A stretch of 64,000 nucleotides of DNA from Blasia pusilla (lineage: Eukaryota > Marchantiophyta > Marchantiopsida > Blasiales). The notes under the pieces are model-generated. The model saw nothing but the letters and a program-made list of their open reading frames with translations, did no database searches and was not told where the DNA came from. The DNA lies in contig CM114271.1 of assembly GCA_050084515.1 (NCBI GenBank), forward strand, positions 34,658,001-34,722,000, written 5' to 3'. Position 1 is the first letter of the stretch; every line of letters starts with the position of its first letter. Positions 35,280-47,239 of the stretch are shown one piece after another. A program made the position numbers and the translations under genes.

Positions 35280-36090
35280 TGGTATTGCACACTCCTTTGG
35301 AGTCCAACACCCTCCATCATTATGAATAATAATGGTGTATTTAGGGGTGATATGCAATTCCACATATAGGATGACAGATAGAGTGATGAACCATTCAACT
35401 TTCCCTTACAAGTGGAGCAATGTTTCTACATCGATCACTTGTCCTTTCACGAATGGAAGTATATTGTGAGACACATTCTTAAGAGTAGATAAAATTTCCA
35501 AAAAGCGCATTTTGAATGTCATGATAAACATGATGCACATCTACAATTCATGAAATTCCTAATGTATCACACAATTGTACAATCCTGATCTATTTTACCA
35601 TAGATGAGACGGTCTAATTTCCTCCAGCGGTGCTAATGTGCTTCCTCAAAGATTGAGTCAATCATGAACTCTTACGGTCATTCAACACATTGCTCAACAC
35701 AATACTCCTCAAAGGGTTTAGGCTCTTCAGTATCATGCACGTACTTAATCCTTTTGAACTTTTTCTTGTGCTCATGGGTTTCAATGTTCCAACCTAGGCT
35801 TGCTATCAAAGGCAACCCCATATCCATATGTTGAGTGGTCCTTTGATGTTTTAGGAGATACTTTGACCAAACCCCTATCTTCATTTTCACAATGCACAAG
35901 CAGACACTAACCTCTATTACCTCTCGCCACATGAACCCACAAAAACATAAACTCTTGCAGCTCGTTAATCTCCTAGCTGGCTACATCCCTCTTCAAGGCC
36001 CTCCCCATCTCCCTAGTCAGTAAGTAGTATCACAAGCATGAAATGAGGACCTCATGCCTATCGTACTACCTTTATAAGAAAAAAAATATG
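35280..36090. repeat. Dispersed repeat, copy 2 (partner at 21640-22400)
   Basis: Colinear with the segment at 21640-22400: CCTCCATCATTATG then GGTGTATTTAGGGG, TTTCTACATCGATC, GAAGTATATTGTGAGACACA, and ATCACAAGCATGAAATGAGGA. It is preceded by a 132-codon frame (34971-35369, +) that matches nothing I recognise. Confidence 0.55.
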
Positions 36091-36223
36091 ACTTTGCAAA
36101 TTGGCGACTCCTAGAAGCCCTTTGCAAGTCCATTGTGAATCCACTAGAAGCCCTCATAGTCACAACGTGCGAGTCTGAGCGGCCGTTGATTGTAAGCCCA
36201 TTATTTCTAACTTATTTCTAGCT

Positions 36224-36318
36224 AAAAATAAAAATCAAAGATGTATAAGTTAGAAATTATTGGGCTATAAGAGATGATACAATAATTTCTAACTTATAAA
36301 TCTTTGATTTTTATTTTT
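36224..36318. repeat. Near-perfect 39-bp hairpin
   Basis: Arm 36224-36262 pairs with 36280-36318 with one mismatch around a 17-base loop. Arm sequences include AAAAATCAAAGATG and TATAAGTTAGAAATTATTG. A transcript would fold into one long stem of the size of plant miRNA or siRNA hairpins. It may equally be the core of a foldback MITE, since TTATTTCTAACTTATTTCTAG lies just upstream. Confidence 0.85.
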
Positions 36319-36869
36319 CCCCACCCTAACCAAATCTTAGATCCAAGATTTTTTCTCATTTTTTAATACAAATAATAATATTTTTATGCATCTTGATTTT
36401 AATTAATTTGGTTATATTTATATTTATATATGAAAAAGAGAGAGAGAGAAATAGGGTTATAGATTTAGGGAAAAATCTTAAAAAGAATTTGTGGGAGGGA
36501 CCAAAGATTAGGAATCTTTGAAAGAGATAAAAGTGAATACACCCAATCAAAGTCCCTTTCCTCTAAGATTCAAATTTCTTTTATGTGTGAGAGGGACATG
36601 TGTCAAAAGAAAGAATGGTTTGAAAATGTCAAACCCCATCCTCTAATAATAATAATGGAGATAAAACTGAAAATTCTGTGGCAACTGGAATGTGTGACAA
36701 ATATAGAAAGTGTTAAAGATTTTATGTGGATTATCCATTTTTAGACTTCCCATTCATGTAGAGTGTTGTGAGGCTAGTGTTTGAGATTACCACCTCCTCA
36801 CACACTTTTCTTTTTCTTCTATTGTGCGGTTGAGAAGCTATTCAAAATTATTTTATCTTACAGATTGAA
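36319..36869. other. AT-rich spacer; nothing recognised
   Basis: A GACATGTGTCAAAAG motif and CCTCTAATAATAATAATGG near 36595-36658 resemble decayed Helitron-like ends. No coding segment was recognised. Confidence 0.35.
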
Positions 36870-37186
36870 CATGGTTGCATAAATACGGACAAGTCCTTCC
36901 TTAGGACGGACATGAACGGACAAGTCTAGACATGTCCACGGACATGGGTTCCACACTTTTAGTCCATGATGGAAGGCAAGGCAAGGATGAGAGGAGCAAT
37001 AAGGGAGGAGGGAGTGGAGGTGGAGGGAGGAAGAAATGGGGGAGTATGGAACACAAAGGCAAGTAAGGCGAATGAGAAAGAAGGGAAAGGTGAGACCCAT
37101 TTGGACAAGTCCATTCCATAGGACGGACATAAGTCCACGGACATAGACATGTCCATGGATACGAACTTTATCCACATGCAACATTG
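36870..37186 (-). mobile_element. hAT-like MITE, copy 1 (317 bp)
   Basis: Termini CATGGTTGCAT and (reverse) CAATGTTGCATG; the flanks AGATTGAA (36862-36869) and AGTTTGAG (37187-37194) are an imperfect 8-bp target duplication (6 of 8). Both subterminal regions carry several GTCCGT/GGACAT motifs, as expected of transposase-binding repeats in hAT elements. The middle is a purine-rich GGAGG tract. It is homologous in opposite orientation to 52615-52944. No transposase is encoded, so it is non-autonomous. Confidence 0.75.
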
Positions 37187-37640
37187 AGTTTGAGGCTATA
37201 TTCAAGTGCTAAAGAAAGACTTTTACTCTATTCCCCTTATAAATGGAAGTGTGTTTAATAATGTGTGGTATTCTCTTACACCACATAAGGTAAGTAGACA
37301 TCACTTTCAATGTATGCTATTATGAGAGATTTTATTTTAGGAAAATATGTGTACCCACCTCTTTGACATATGTCCTCTCGAGACTTCTTTCTTTTAGAGA
37401 TTTTTTTTTCTATTTATAATAGAATAAGAGGCTTTCATTTTGGTTTTTCAACACCTTATGAGCATGACACTCCAATATACAATGTGTTTAAGATTATTCA
37501 ACCTAAATAATGTCTATTGGATATGAATTATGAATTTAATTAGCATGCATTGTAAAAGGGTCTTATTGGTATTATTTGTTCCATGGAAGTCTTCTGAATA
37601 AAAAAATTTAGAAGGCCCTTACATAGTTATTCAATCCTTC

Positions 37641-37731
<91 letters not shown>

Positions 37732-38889
37732 GATCCATCTTGTTTCTATTTTTTGTTGTCTATATCGTGCACAAAGTTATCACTACATAATCTACATCAC
37801 TAGTTATACCCACACTATACATAGTGTCAATCGTCCTACCATATGGAAAGAATCTTACACACATATGTACATCAAGACAAAAAATATAATGGTATCTCAA
37901 CATTTGAGCAATGTCTTTCTAAATGTTTTTAATACTTATCGATTATTGAATATCCCAACTCTAAATCATTGATCGACCAATAATATAATGGTATTTTCAA
38001 CAGTGGAAGATTGCCTTTCAAACTTTTATTCCAACACTCGTCCATGACAAAATATCCTAACACTAAATAAAAAATCAACCAATAATGTTATTTCCAACAC
38101 TACTATAGTGTCAATTCAACATATTTTTGCCATTGGACTATTTTTTAAAGGGATCTTGTGAGATCCAATAAAATAATCACACTCAAACCATTTTTTATTT
38201 TTAAGGTGTTTAATTTGAAACCCTAATACTAATACAAGTTAAATGCAATTAATATGCATATTATTCTAAATTTGTTGTGAGTTAAATTACCAAACAAGGA
38301 AAGATAAGGTATGCGATAGATCTCACCAATGTATTTTGCTTTGGTGGACAAATAAACTTAGTCTAGCATCATCATATATCCTACATCATCAAAATTCACA
38401 AGACCTATAATAAATGAAAAAACAATGATATGTAAAAGTATATCGATAGAAAATTATATTTCTTTCAAGGACGAAAAATATTAGATACTCACAATAATTT
38501 TAAAAAATACTTATATCAATGATATGAGTACAATTTTTTTAAGATTACCTAAAAGCTCAAAAAATCTTGAAATTTTGGGAAATCCTAATTTTGATTATAC
38601 CCTAGTTTATAATTTGGACGTGTTTAAGAAAAATTGGTCATTCTCTTGAAAATTTTGGATTGTATAAATTTACGTAGGGATGTTACTTGTCTTAGTCACT
38701 ATATATATATGGAGCAAGGAGTAATAAATTTCAATGTCACGAGTTATGATATTCCTTCTAATATCTTCATGTTTGCAAATGAATAGTTTACAATCTACAA
38801 GTTTAGTTAGTTTATTGGAAGGTCTATTTTCATAGGGTTTTGGCAAGGCAAGCTCCCGCCTTGATTTATTTCCCATAGAAGAAGTAATC
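37187..38889. other. AT-rich intergenic with microsatellite; no gene recognised
   Basis: Contains the (GA)n tract at 37643-37727. Other than that only short frames and A/T runs are seen up to the start of gypsy copy 2. Confidence 0.4.
37643..37727. repeat. (GA)n microsatellite, about 85 bp
   Basis: Uninterrupted GA dinucleotides, about 42 units. The purity suggests an actively length-variable locus. Confidence 0.97.
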
Positions 38890-39404
38890 TGTCACGTCTT
38901 TTAGGATAGATCGATGAGATTTCGTAGAGCGTCTTTGCGAGTAGTGGAGGACACGCTTAGGAGGTTGAGGATGACTTGCTGAGGCCCCAGGAAATGTAAG
39001 AGAGCATGTTTCCCATTCGTTTCGGCTCATTTGGAGCCATATTGAGGAACTTAATATTTTAGGTAAGTATCATTTTGAGTATATGGTTAAATTTGTATTT
39101 TTGGTAAGTTTACCTTGACCTCCTACATCAGGTCAAGAGCCAAGGAGGTGACTTGGGAGCATAGGTTACCATGGAGAGAGCTTGGGAGAGGGGAGGGGTA
39201 TACCTCAAGGAGAGAGAGCTTGAGACCTCATTCTCTCTTTGTTGAACCTCTTGGCACGAGGCGACGAAACCATGGTCCCTTGTCTTGTGAGTGTAACCCA
39301 AGCCTCTCATTTGGAGAGTGGGTTTGGTTTGACATGGAGAGAGATATGTGAGAGTGCACACATTTGAGAGCTATGGTGTTTGAGAGAGATTGGATCTAGA
39401 TTTA
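38890..39404 (+). repeat. 5' LTR block of gypsy copy 2
   Basis: Starts TGTCACGTCTTTTAGGATAG and is homologous along its length to 12403-12901 and 20511-21029, ending GGATCTAGATTTA. No A block precedes it: the flank is AGAAGAAGTAATC. Confidence 0.75.
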
Positions 39405-41065
39405 CAAAGAGAGAATGAGATGAGTGAGAGAGCTTCATGGGGGAGCTTGCTAGTCATTCGCTGGTTTTGTAGGTTGGGGATTGTATTTCCCATTTAACGG
39501 TTCATGGGAGTGCTCACCGAAGCCGGAGCCGGAGCCGGAGCCGCTCATTTTTTATGTTTCCTTTGCCGATTTTTCGTGTGGAAGAATGGCGCGTAGAAGC
39601 GCTGCCAAATTTTTGATAGGGATTGAGTATGGGTGCGAATTTCTCCATGTTGGTGCTCTCAAGAGCACCATGTAGCTTATTGATTTGTGTTTTCACAGGT
39701 TTTACAATTTTGTTGGGCGAAATCAGCGCGGAAGCGCTGCCAAATTTTGTGTAGGAGAAAGAGACATTGGGCTTTACGACAATCCCCTTCAGTTTTTACT
39801 GGAATGTCCGATTCAAAATATGTTTTGATATTGTTGTAGATTGTGAAGTTGTGCAGGCTGTGCAATAGACGGTGTGCAATTTGGAGTTGCAAGGAAAAAG
39901 TTGTGGTCATTCTTGCAAAACTGCCATTGCTAGGCGATTTTTAGGGTTAAATTGTTCAAACCCTAAACCAGCCGCCGCGCCGGCGTCGACTGTCGCCGTC
40001 ATAATCACTGTCAATGATCCACCATCAATGGTCAACCATTGCCATTGACGGTCAACCATCACCATCAACGGTCAACCGTCACCGTCAACGGTTCACCGTC
40101 CACCATCGGTCGCCGCCGCCGCCTACTACTTCTCAGATCCGCATTCGGCCGTTGTCCACCCTTGGTTGCCATTGCCACCATTGCGGAGTGGAGGGTCTTC
40201 CAAGATGACCGTTGATTTTCTGACTTGCGCCGCCACCACGTACTTTGTTTTGGCCGCCATCGTCATCATAGTTTCGTCATCAACCAGTGATGGCAGGTGA
40301 CCTCGGGTTATGGTGTTTGAGTTTTCATTTCACGCTGCTATGTTGTGATTGGTAGCCGCTCGATGATGATCAAGTACCATGCCGTGACACCCGTACCCGC
40401 AACGCGCCGCCGATTGCCGTGCCGTGTCGCTCGTGGCCGCACCGCACTGTCTCGATCGCGGGGCCGCTCCTTCACTAAGGAGCACAGCGTGGGAATTTCT
40501 GATTGAGTACGGTATGCCGCCGAGTGCCGCACCCCATTTTATCGAGTGCCATGCCGTTCTGTAGCCGTTTTGTGCCGCCAGTGCCGCACCGTACCGCTGG
40601 ATCCGCACCGCACATTGAGGAGGTTTGAGCAACGTCAGTATAAGAGGAGTACAACTTGCTGATTGGAGGAGTTGTCTTCACGACCAAGTTGGGGTCGAGA
40701 TTTTCAGTTACCGAGGAGCGACATTGACATTATTGTCAGGTCATCCATTCTGGTCTCTTACCCTGCACGTCTGAGGGATTTTCGGGTATTGGGAAGTTAT
40801 TTGGGTTATTGGGTTTCGTGTTGATGTTGAGAGCATCGATGATGTATGAGTTTAGGGGACATAGACCTATGTGGGATGTCCAGAATTGAGGATGGTTTGT
40901 CGATGAGATTATATATCAGTTGATTTTCTGCACCACGCCGCTTGTTGCCGCACAGCACTCGTCTCAGTGAGAGGGTGTAGCTTGAGTGCCGCATGCTAGA
41001 TTGAGTGATTGCGTGATTACTCGCGAGGTTGAGAATGATCGTGTGAGGGGGGCACGCGGGTCATC
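39405..41065 (+). other. Long leader of gypsy copy 2
   Basis: Homologous to the copy 1 leader. Includes a GCCGGA hexamer run (39521-39543), a 9-bp hairpin TGGTGCTCT/AGAGCACCA at 39651-39670, GCGCGGAAGCGCT-type motifs, a minisatellite of about 24-base GGTCAACC(A/G)TCACC units (40018-40110), and a CpG-rich part (40380-40620). No primer-binding site was recognised. Confidence 0.6.
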
Positions 41066-42360
41066 ATGGCATCCTTTCAGGACTTTGAGAGGCGAGGTGG
41101 TTGACCAAAGAGTAGCTCTAGAGGGTTTACGCAGAGTGGCCTGAGGTTTGGAGGGTCTCCACGTGCGGGACCTCCTCGACCTCCTTCTGTGTCATCTTCA
41201 GACGAGGAGGAGGGCGTAGAGGAGTTGAGTAGTGCTTTGCCACTCACATTGAGTAATCCTACTCCTTGGGCATACAAGATGGACAATTGGGGTAGAGGAC
41301 CACGTAGGTTCTCACGTGCAGTAGGCATGATAGAGTTACACGACTTCATTGCGGAGTTTAGGAGTTGGTGCGACTCACAGCGGGCTAGGAACTCTAGAGA
41401 GTTCAACCTGTTTACAACATGGAACAATATGTTCCAATATTTAGAGGGGGCACCCATGGACGATTACCATGAGTTCTCCCACAGATATGCCCAAGAGATT
41501 GAGGCATGGCGACTCTACTATGACCCATATTATGTGTCATGGACGGAGCCGTTCCCAAATGAGGAGGAGGATTCAGGAGAGGCTACTTCCTCTTCCATTA
41601 GTGATGTTTTAGGAAGGGTAACTCGCATTGGAGCAATTGCTCCATCCAGTTGGGTTCGTCCTAAGTTTAACCTCGTGGTTGAGTTCTTTGTTGGGTTGAG
41701 GGCGAGCTAGCAGGAGGTACGGACGGAGAAGTTGCGGAGTATCCATGACTTCTAGAGGCGCTCGGGTGAGAGTTTGCACGAGGCTTACACTCGCTTGCGC
41801 GGGTTGATCAACGTCACTCAGGGGATGATAGAGACTCAGGCTATCCAGTCATGGTACGCGATGCTGGACCGGACTGTGCGGATACGGGTGCGGGAGGGGG
41901 TACTTCTTATGAACACCTCACCTACGTTGAGAAATTTTTCTAGGACTGCCGAGAACATTGAGCGCAACATGGCGGATGAGAGCGTAGCCACCATGGGTTC
42001 TAGGCGAGAGCAGTCATGATTGCCTACACCACCAGTGCAGCAACGTGGACTCTAAGATAGGTCGACTGTGGCATCACGAGCTCAGGGAGGATACCGGGAG
42101 GCCATGCCATAGAGATCTGCTTCTTCATATGCGGCTCAGCAGCAGCCGTCTACGATTACTTGTCGGTCATCAAGTGGAGCCCATCATCAGCGCGATTGCA
42201 CTCTTCAGAATCATGGACGTGTGCCTCAACATGGAGGAAGAGATGGTGGTGCACTAGGAGGTTATTAGTATGACTATTGTCAGAGGTATGGTCACACACG
42301 CGCCAAGTGTTTCAGTTTACATCCTGAGTTACATCCGGACTGAGGGCCAGAGAGGGTACG
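41066..42360 (+). pseudogene. gag, gypsy copy 2
   Basis: ATG at 41066 opens MASFQDFERRG. The capsid-like region reads HDFIAEFRSWCDSQ, FNLFTTWNNMFQYLEG, FVVEF-like and SLHEAYTRLRGLI, then IQSWYAMLDRTVR, typical of Ty3 retrotransposon gag. Near 42270-42315 there is a zinc knuckle YDYCQRYGHTRAKCFSLHP: CCHC spacing with the first Cys read as Tyr (TAT for TGT). Stops (for example 41105 and 41708) and frameshifts break it. Confidence 0.75.
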
Positions 42361-43679
42361 AGAGCAAGTAGCCGATCCGGGTGGGCCTAGCTAGAGGTTG
42401 TGTACCACGTGGTCCCGTTGGGGAACGAGGAGCTGGAGTTGCCCGACAAGGTGGTGGAGTTGCCCGTGGAGGAGGTAGAGTCCCACCACCTAGACGCGTC
42501 GAGGGAGACGCCACGTGTGAGGCTAGGATGGCTGCTCAGATACAATAGCTACAGGAGCAGATTACCTCTATGGCATTGAAGTTACCCGATGCCGGATCCT
42601 TGGCATCAACAACATATGGAGCAGCCAAAGATATGAAGGATCCTAGTTGGATGTGCAGGGTTGCCCAGATGGAGGCCGCCGTAGTTGTGACGTATGGAGC
42701 AACTTTAGAGTTGGATCCACAGCGAGGGGAAGCTAGGAAACAAACTAGGCTTCCTCAATCTTTCACGTTGTCTGAGGCGTTGAGGACCTCATCGATGGGT
42801 TCTGATCAGAGTTCCCGGAGAGTTGGTGATGTTATTGGTATGCAGGCACAAAGGGCAATGGGAGAAACGAGTGCGACGAGTCCTATTGCTGATGCTCAGG
42901 AGGACCATGTCTCAAGTACGATGTTGGGGACGGCCACTATGGTGTAACGTGTTGTGCTATTTTCTGCTTCCGATGTTATGACATTGGGAGGTACGCCCAC
43001 CGAGGTGTTTTGGCTGGCCGCTACGCCATGTGAGTGTGGAGTTGGAGTTCCTACATCACGTTCAGAGGTGATTGCAGAGGAGGTGATGGACCTGCCCTTC
43101 GAGCTGATTCTTGGGCCGTCCACGTCACATTCATGGCAGGCTATGGCTGCTAGGATGGCGGAGATGCCCACTAGACCCGCGATAGAGCATGCCATGGCTT
43201 CTCCTGGTGTTGTGTTGCTGGATAACTGGGTAGAGGTCTTCCAGTTGGTGAGTCCACAAGATAGAGCTTTTAGTCCGCAACGCGTCTTGTTAGATTCAGG
43301 AGCGCAAATGATGTTGGGGAAAGCGTCATTCAGAGGATTGGGCTTGAGGAGAGCCAATGTGGAGCGTTGTCCATTTCGGATATAGACATCCTTGGGTGGA
43401 GTGAGTACCACCCAGTATATCACCCGATACGAGGTCGTGGTGAGGATTCGCCGGGGACATCCTACAGATGAGTCTATGGTGCGAGCCAAGGCGATAGTGA
43501 CTGATGCAGAGTCCTACGACGTCTTTGTTGGTGGAGTAGTGTTATACCCGATGGGGTTTTCCTTGGATTATTGGGAGGAGTCAACGTCCTACACACCTGG
43601 ATGGCAATCAAGTGATGGGCGGCTTAGCTCATTACCCATTCGATTCAAAGATGCAGTGATCGAGCAACGGCCATGAGAG
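42361..43679 (+). pseudogene. gag-protease linker and retropepsin, gypsy copy 2
   Basis: The linker is Gly/Arg/Pro-rich. The protease active site VLLDSGAQ occurs at about 43285-43308, followed by MLGKASFRGLGL, YEVVVRIRRGHPTDES, VTDAESYDVFVGG, and MGFSLDYWEESTSYTPGW. Stops at 43383 (TAG where copy 1 has CAG) and 43674 (TGA where copy 1 has GGA). The frame continues directly into the methyltransferase. Confidence 0.75.
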
Positions 43680-44990
43680 ATGGCGACCTTAGCACCATTT
43701 AGCACTGCCATCACTTGGCCTAGTGATTTGATTGAGGGACATGTCCATTCAGAGGATACTCCCATTTGTGACATTTTTATGGAGAGGAGTGTCATGGTTG
43801 TTGCATTAGTCTGTGGAGGAGAGGTGCCGCTTTGGGGCTCGACTGAGGAGCTTCAATGCTTAGCCACTGAGCATGTGCAGACCGCGTGGAGCGAGACGTT
43901 TGCATCAGAATGTGACGGGTCAGAGGAACCCTAGGTAGCCATGAGTGCTGCTATGACCCCTTTAGATACCATCTCGATTGTGTGGTGCATCCCAGAGGAG
44001 GGTATTCGGGTGTTGGATCTCTTTGGAGGGATCAATACTGGGTTAGCTGTTGTTTTGCAGGCTAGAGTGGGCGTGCAACAGTTCCTGTATGTGGAGATTG
44101 ATGATGTTGCGAGGCGCACTTCACTTCACCATGTGGCGTAGTTACGCCTTTTTTTTTCCCGACTTGTTGTTTGCGTCCGCCATTGGGGATTACCGGAGTT
44201 CCCTACCAAGGGACATTTCATTGTTGGGGGCGTAGGATTTGGAGCGGGTAGGAACCATATATTTGGTCATTTTTGTTGGCTGTGTTAGGGGCAATCGAGT
44301 ATTGGACGAGGTAGCGGGTTGGTTGTCACTCAATCTAGGTTGTTTTGGGAGATGATGCGGATCTTGCAACACTTGCAAGAGCATAAGTCCTGTTCTCCAG
44401 CATACATTCTGGAGAATGTGCCGATTTTGGGCAATTCGAGGTCCCGCGTGGTGACGAGTGCACATTAGGTATGCGCATGGATCGGCCTGGCAGTGTTGTT
44501 AGATGCGGCGATTGTAGGGTCTAGAGCACACCGCCCGCGTCTTTGGTGGACCAATTTGGTACCACACGAGGTGTTGCGGAGGGTATATGCAAGAGTGGAG
44601 CGCCCCTCCGATTTGTTGGTGGATTCTATATTGGATCCGGTCCATCAATCATAGGCAGTGAGGCACGATGATCGATTGCCATTGACTATGGTCAACAGGA
44701 TTGGCATGCCATGGGCAGCCTTTCCCACATTGCTGAGCTTTCTCGCTTCCTATCCATTCAAGGCGGCCGGACCTGACTTGGTTTGGGATGACCAAGTACA
44801 GAGGTTGGTGGAGCCCAACGCCGATGAGCGAGAGCGAGCGATGGGATTCCCCACAGGAGTGACGACAATACAGTCACTATCAAAGGCATCTTGACGTCAT
44901 GTCTTCGGTCAGGCGATGGACCAGAATTGCTTGATGTGGATTTTCAGCTTAGGAGTAGCTGAGCAATGTTGTTTGAGGATGCAACAGATC
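43680..44990 (+). pseudogene. C5-cytosine DNA methyltransferase domain in gypsy polyprotein, copy 2
   Basis: Motif I VLDLFGGINTGLAVV at 44010 is closer to the consensus than in copy 1. Motif IV is C then TAG then GQSSIGRGSGL (TAG at 44286). ENVP (motif VI), AHRPRLWWTN (motif VIII) and ERERAMGFP (motif X) follow. A +1 T insertion in the poly-T near 44150 and a -1 near 44270 compensate each other. Stops at 43932, 44286 and 44892 fall at the same codons as in copy 1; those at 44139, 44466 and 44652 are private. It is inactive, but the domain is complete, about 330 residues from motif I to the end of motif X. Confidence 0.88.
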
Positions 44991-45084
44991 ACAGCATTTG
45001 CGTTGGTGAGCCCCATGCCTACCGATTGAGACAGTTGAGGCAATGGTTGGGGGCGAGACCTAAGGAGATTGACACACCAAGGAT

Positions 45085-46028
45085 GATTGGGAGAGACACC
45101 CTTGGACTTCTTGGGATGTTTTGCAGGTACGTTAGAAGATGGTAGCCACAACATCGAGCGTGGTTCCGGGTACTCCAAATGGAGATCCGATTTTGTAGTT
45201 GGCTGTAGGGGAGCAATCGAGTTTTGTTGTTCGAGACGGGGTTGCACCATAGCAACCACCGACACCCGCGCTGTTATAGGAGCTATTTTGCATTTAGTAT
45301 GCATGATCTGGGTACGCTAAAGGGTCCAGGGATCCGCATTGAATTGTCGAGTGACACGCCGATCTTCCGACGATCCTATAGGTACAGTGACATGGAGAGG
45401 GCTTTGATTCAGAGTAGGAGCCAACACTTGGTTGGAGTAGGACTAGTGGAGATGTCGCATGGAGAGTATGCCACTGTCATGCCCGCCAAGAAGGATGTGC
45501 ATGGCAACTAGACGGATAAGTGGATGTGTGGAGATTATTGACCTATCAATTGGTAGACGAAGTCCGATAGGTATGCCATGCCCACCCCTGAGGATATCTT
45601 TAATGCTATTGGGCATGCAAAGGTTTTCAGTTTGTTGGATCTTCGAGCCGTATACCATCAACTGCCCATCAGATTGGAGGACGGGCAGAAGACGGCATTT
45701 TGGGGCATCGATCCTCACGGGAAAGATTGTTTGTACGAATGGTGGTTCTTACCATTTTTGGGTTAAAGAATGCCCCGGATGAGTTTCAGCATAAGATCTT
45801 GGCAAAGGGTCATGGATAGGATCTTGGCAGGTCTAGATTTTGCTAGGTGTTATATTGATGACATCGTAGTCTTTAGCGCCATGGTTGAGGAGCATGAGCA
45901 GTATCTAGAGGAGGTGTTTCGATGATTGCAGTTTCATGGACTAAAGCTACATCCAAGCAAGTGCAAGTTTTTCTACGACCAGATTGAGTACTTAGGTCAT
46001 ACGATATACCCAGAGGGCCTTGGGTATA
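45085..46028 (+). pseudogene. Reverse transcriptase, gypsy copy 2 (3' truncated)
   Basis: Motifs: FSMHDLGTLKGPG-like lead-in, MSHGEYATVMPAKKDVHGN then stop, VFSLLDLRAVYHQLPIRLED, TAFWGIDPHGKD, QRVMDRILAGLDFA, CYIDDIVVFS with the intact YIDD catalytic pair (about 45850-45880), LKLHPSKCKFF and YLGHTIYPEGLG. The copy ends abruptly there. The stop after HGN is shared with copy 1. Confidence 0.85.
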
Positions 46029-46030
46029 TC

Positions 46031-47239
46031 ATTTTCCCTTCTTGTCAAATATGAATTAAGGCACGAATCCTAATTTTTTGGTTATTTTCTAGAATTCTCC
46101 CATCTTATTATCACTTACGATCACGTATTATAATCAAAATTAATTAAATTAGTATTTATTAATTTATTAATTAAATTCCACCCAAATTTTTTCTTTCTAC
46201 CCATCTAATATGACTCAAATAAAAAAAATCAATTTTGACTTACTATTCCACTATTTTGTCATATTTTACTTGTAGGGTCGCCCATTACAATATATATTTC
46301 GCCGAAAGATACAAAGAAGCATCCCATGAATCGTTATAGTAAATCAAATCCGCCAATGTAGGCATTAACATTTACTCACATATTGAAGTGTTGTTGTGAG
46401 GACTCAAACTAGGCCAAATATCTATCTATAACAATTGTAGACCACTCTTCAAGAACAACAACTACAAACAAAAGATCGATAGGGTGACTCAAATCTACCT
46501 TTGCATGTTAAAACAATTTCGCCCGGAGACCCCATAATGCATCCCATGAATTGTTCTATTAATTCAATTCCACCAATGATATTATACTCAAATATGAGTA
46601 TTGACACTATACTCAAATATTGGAAGTGTCATTGTGAGGACTCATTTGAGGCCAGATACCTATCTATAACTATTGTAGATCACTTTTCCGTCAAATATCG
46701 ACTCAACTCCTCACTTCCCAACACAAGCAGGTCCTTCAAGACTTGGGATAGACTTCCTTGATAGTCTAGGAATCTAAAATGGTGCTAGTACGCATAGTGG
46801 TCCCAACTACCCAATAGACCTCGAAGAAGTCTCTAATCGAGACTCAATATTTGAGTGACCGATCAAGGTCCAATGTTAGTGACATAACTAGCCCACATGG
46901 ACTTGGCTTGGTGTGCATCCCTGAAGCTAATCTCTCTATTCATCTCTTGCTTTTGGTTCATCCCCCACATGGTTCTCCAAGGTGGGATTGAGGTTCCAAA
47001 CATCTTGGAAGATCCTCCCCCTTTTTATATAGTTCTAGACATCCCCACCTCCTCCCTGCCTTTAGGAAAATCCTCTTGGGCCACTCCTTGTGGCCTCAAC
47101 CCAACTATCATTCAGATAGTTTTGGATGGTGTCTAGATCTCTACTCATGCATTTTTCTAGATCTTTCATGTTTTGGAATCGTTCTCTCACAAACTTTCCA
47201 ACTCACCCTAGACTTGGAACTTGATTTTGCATTTGAGGA
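46031..47239. other. Intergenic right of gypsy copy 2; no gene recognised
   Basis: AT-rich to 46280, then the diverged direct duplication 46298-46688. A 79-codon frame at 46897-47136 (+) has no recognised domain. Confidence 0.35.
46298..46688. repeat. Diverged direct duplication, period about 220 bp
   Basis: 46298-46449 and 46516-46688 share ATTTCGCC, CATCCCATGAAT, CCAATG, TTGTGAGGACTCA, AGGCCA(A/G)ATA, CTATCTATAAC and ATTGTAGA. The second unit is longer by internal repetition of ATACTCAAATATG. Confidence 0.65.

Larger units (their letters stand above)
38890..46030 (+). mobile_element. Ty3/gypsy retrotransposon copy 2 (same family), 3'-truncated
   Basis: Begins at TGTCACGTC (38890) and follows the same order as copy 1: LTR block, leader, gag, protease, methyltransferase, RT. 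Homology stops inside the RT thumb at about 46028, after YLGHTIYPEGLG, so RNase H, integrase, PHD finger and 3' LTR are missing. It retains gag, which copy 1 has lost, and so completes the family picture. About 100 bases corresponding to 17122-17220 of copy 1 are also missing. Confidence 0.9.

Noticed and set aside
34971-35369. 132-codon plus-strand frame (and 114 codons on the opposite strand)
   Set aside because: Overlapping frames on both strands in repeat-derived DNA, with no recognised domain.
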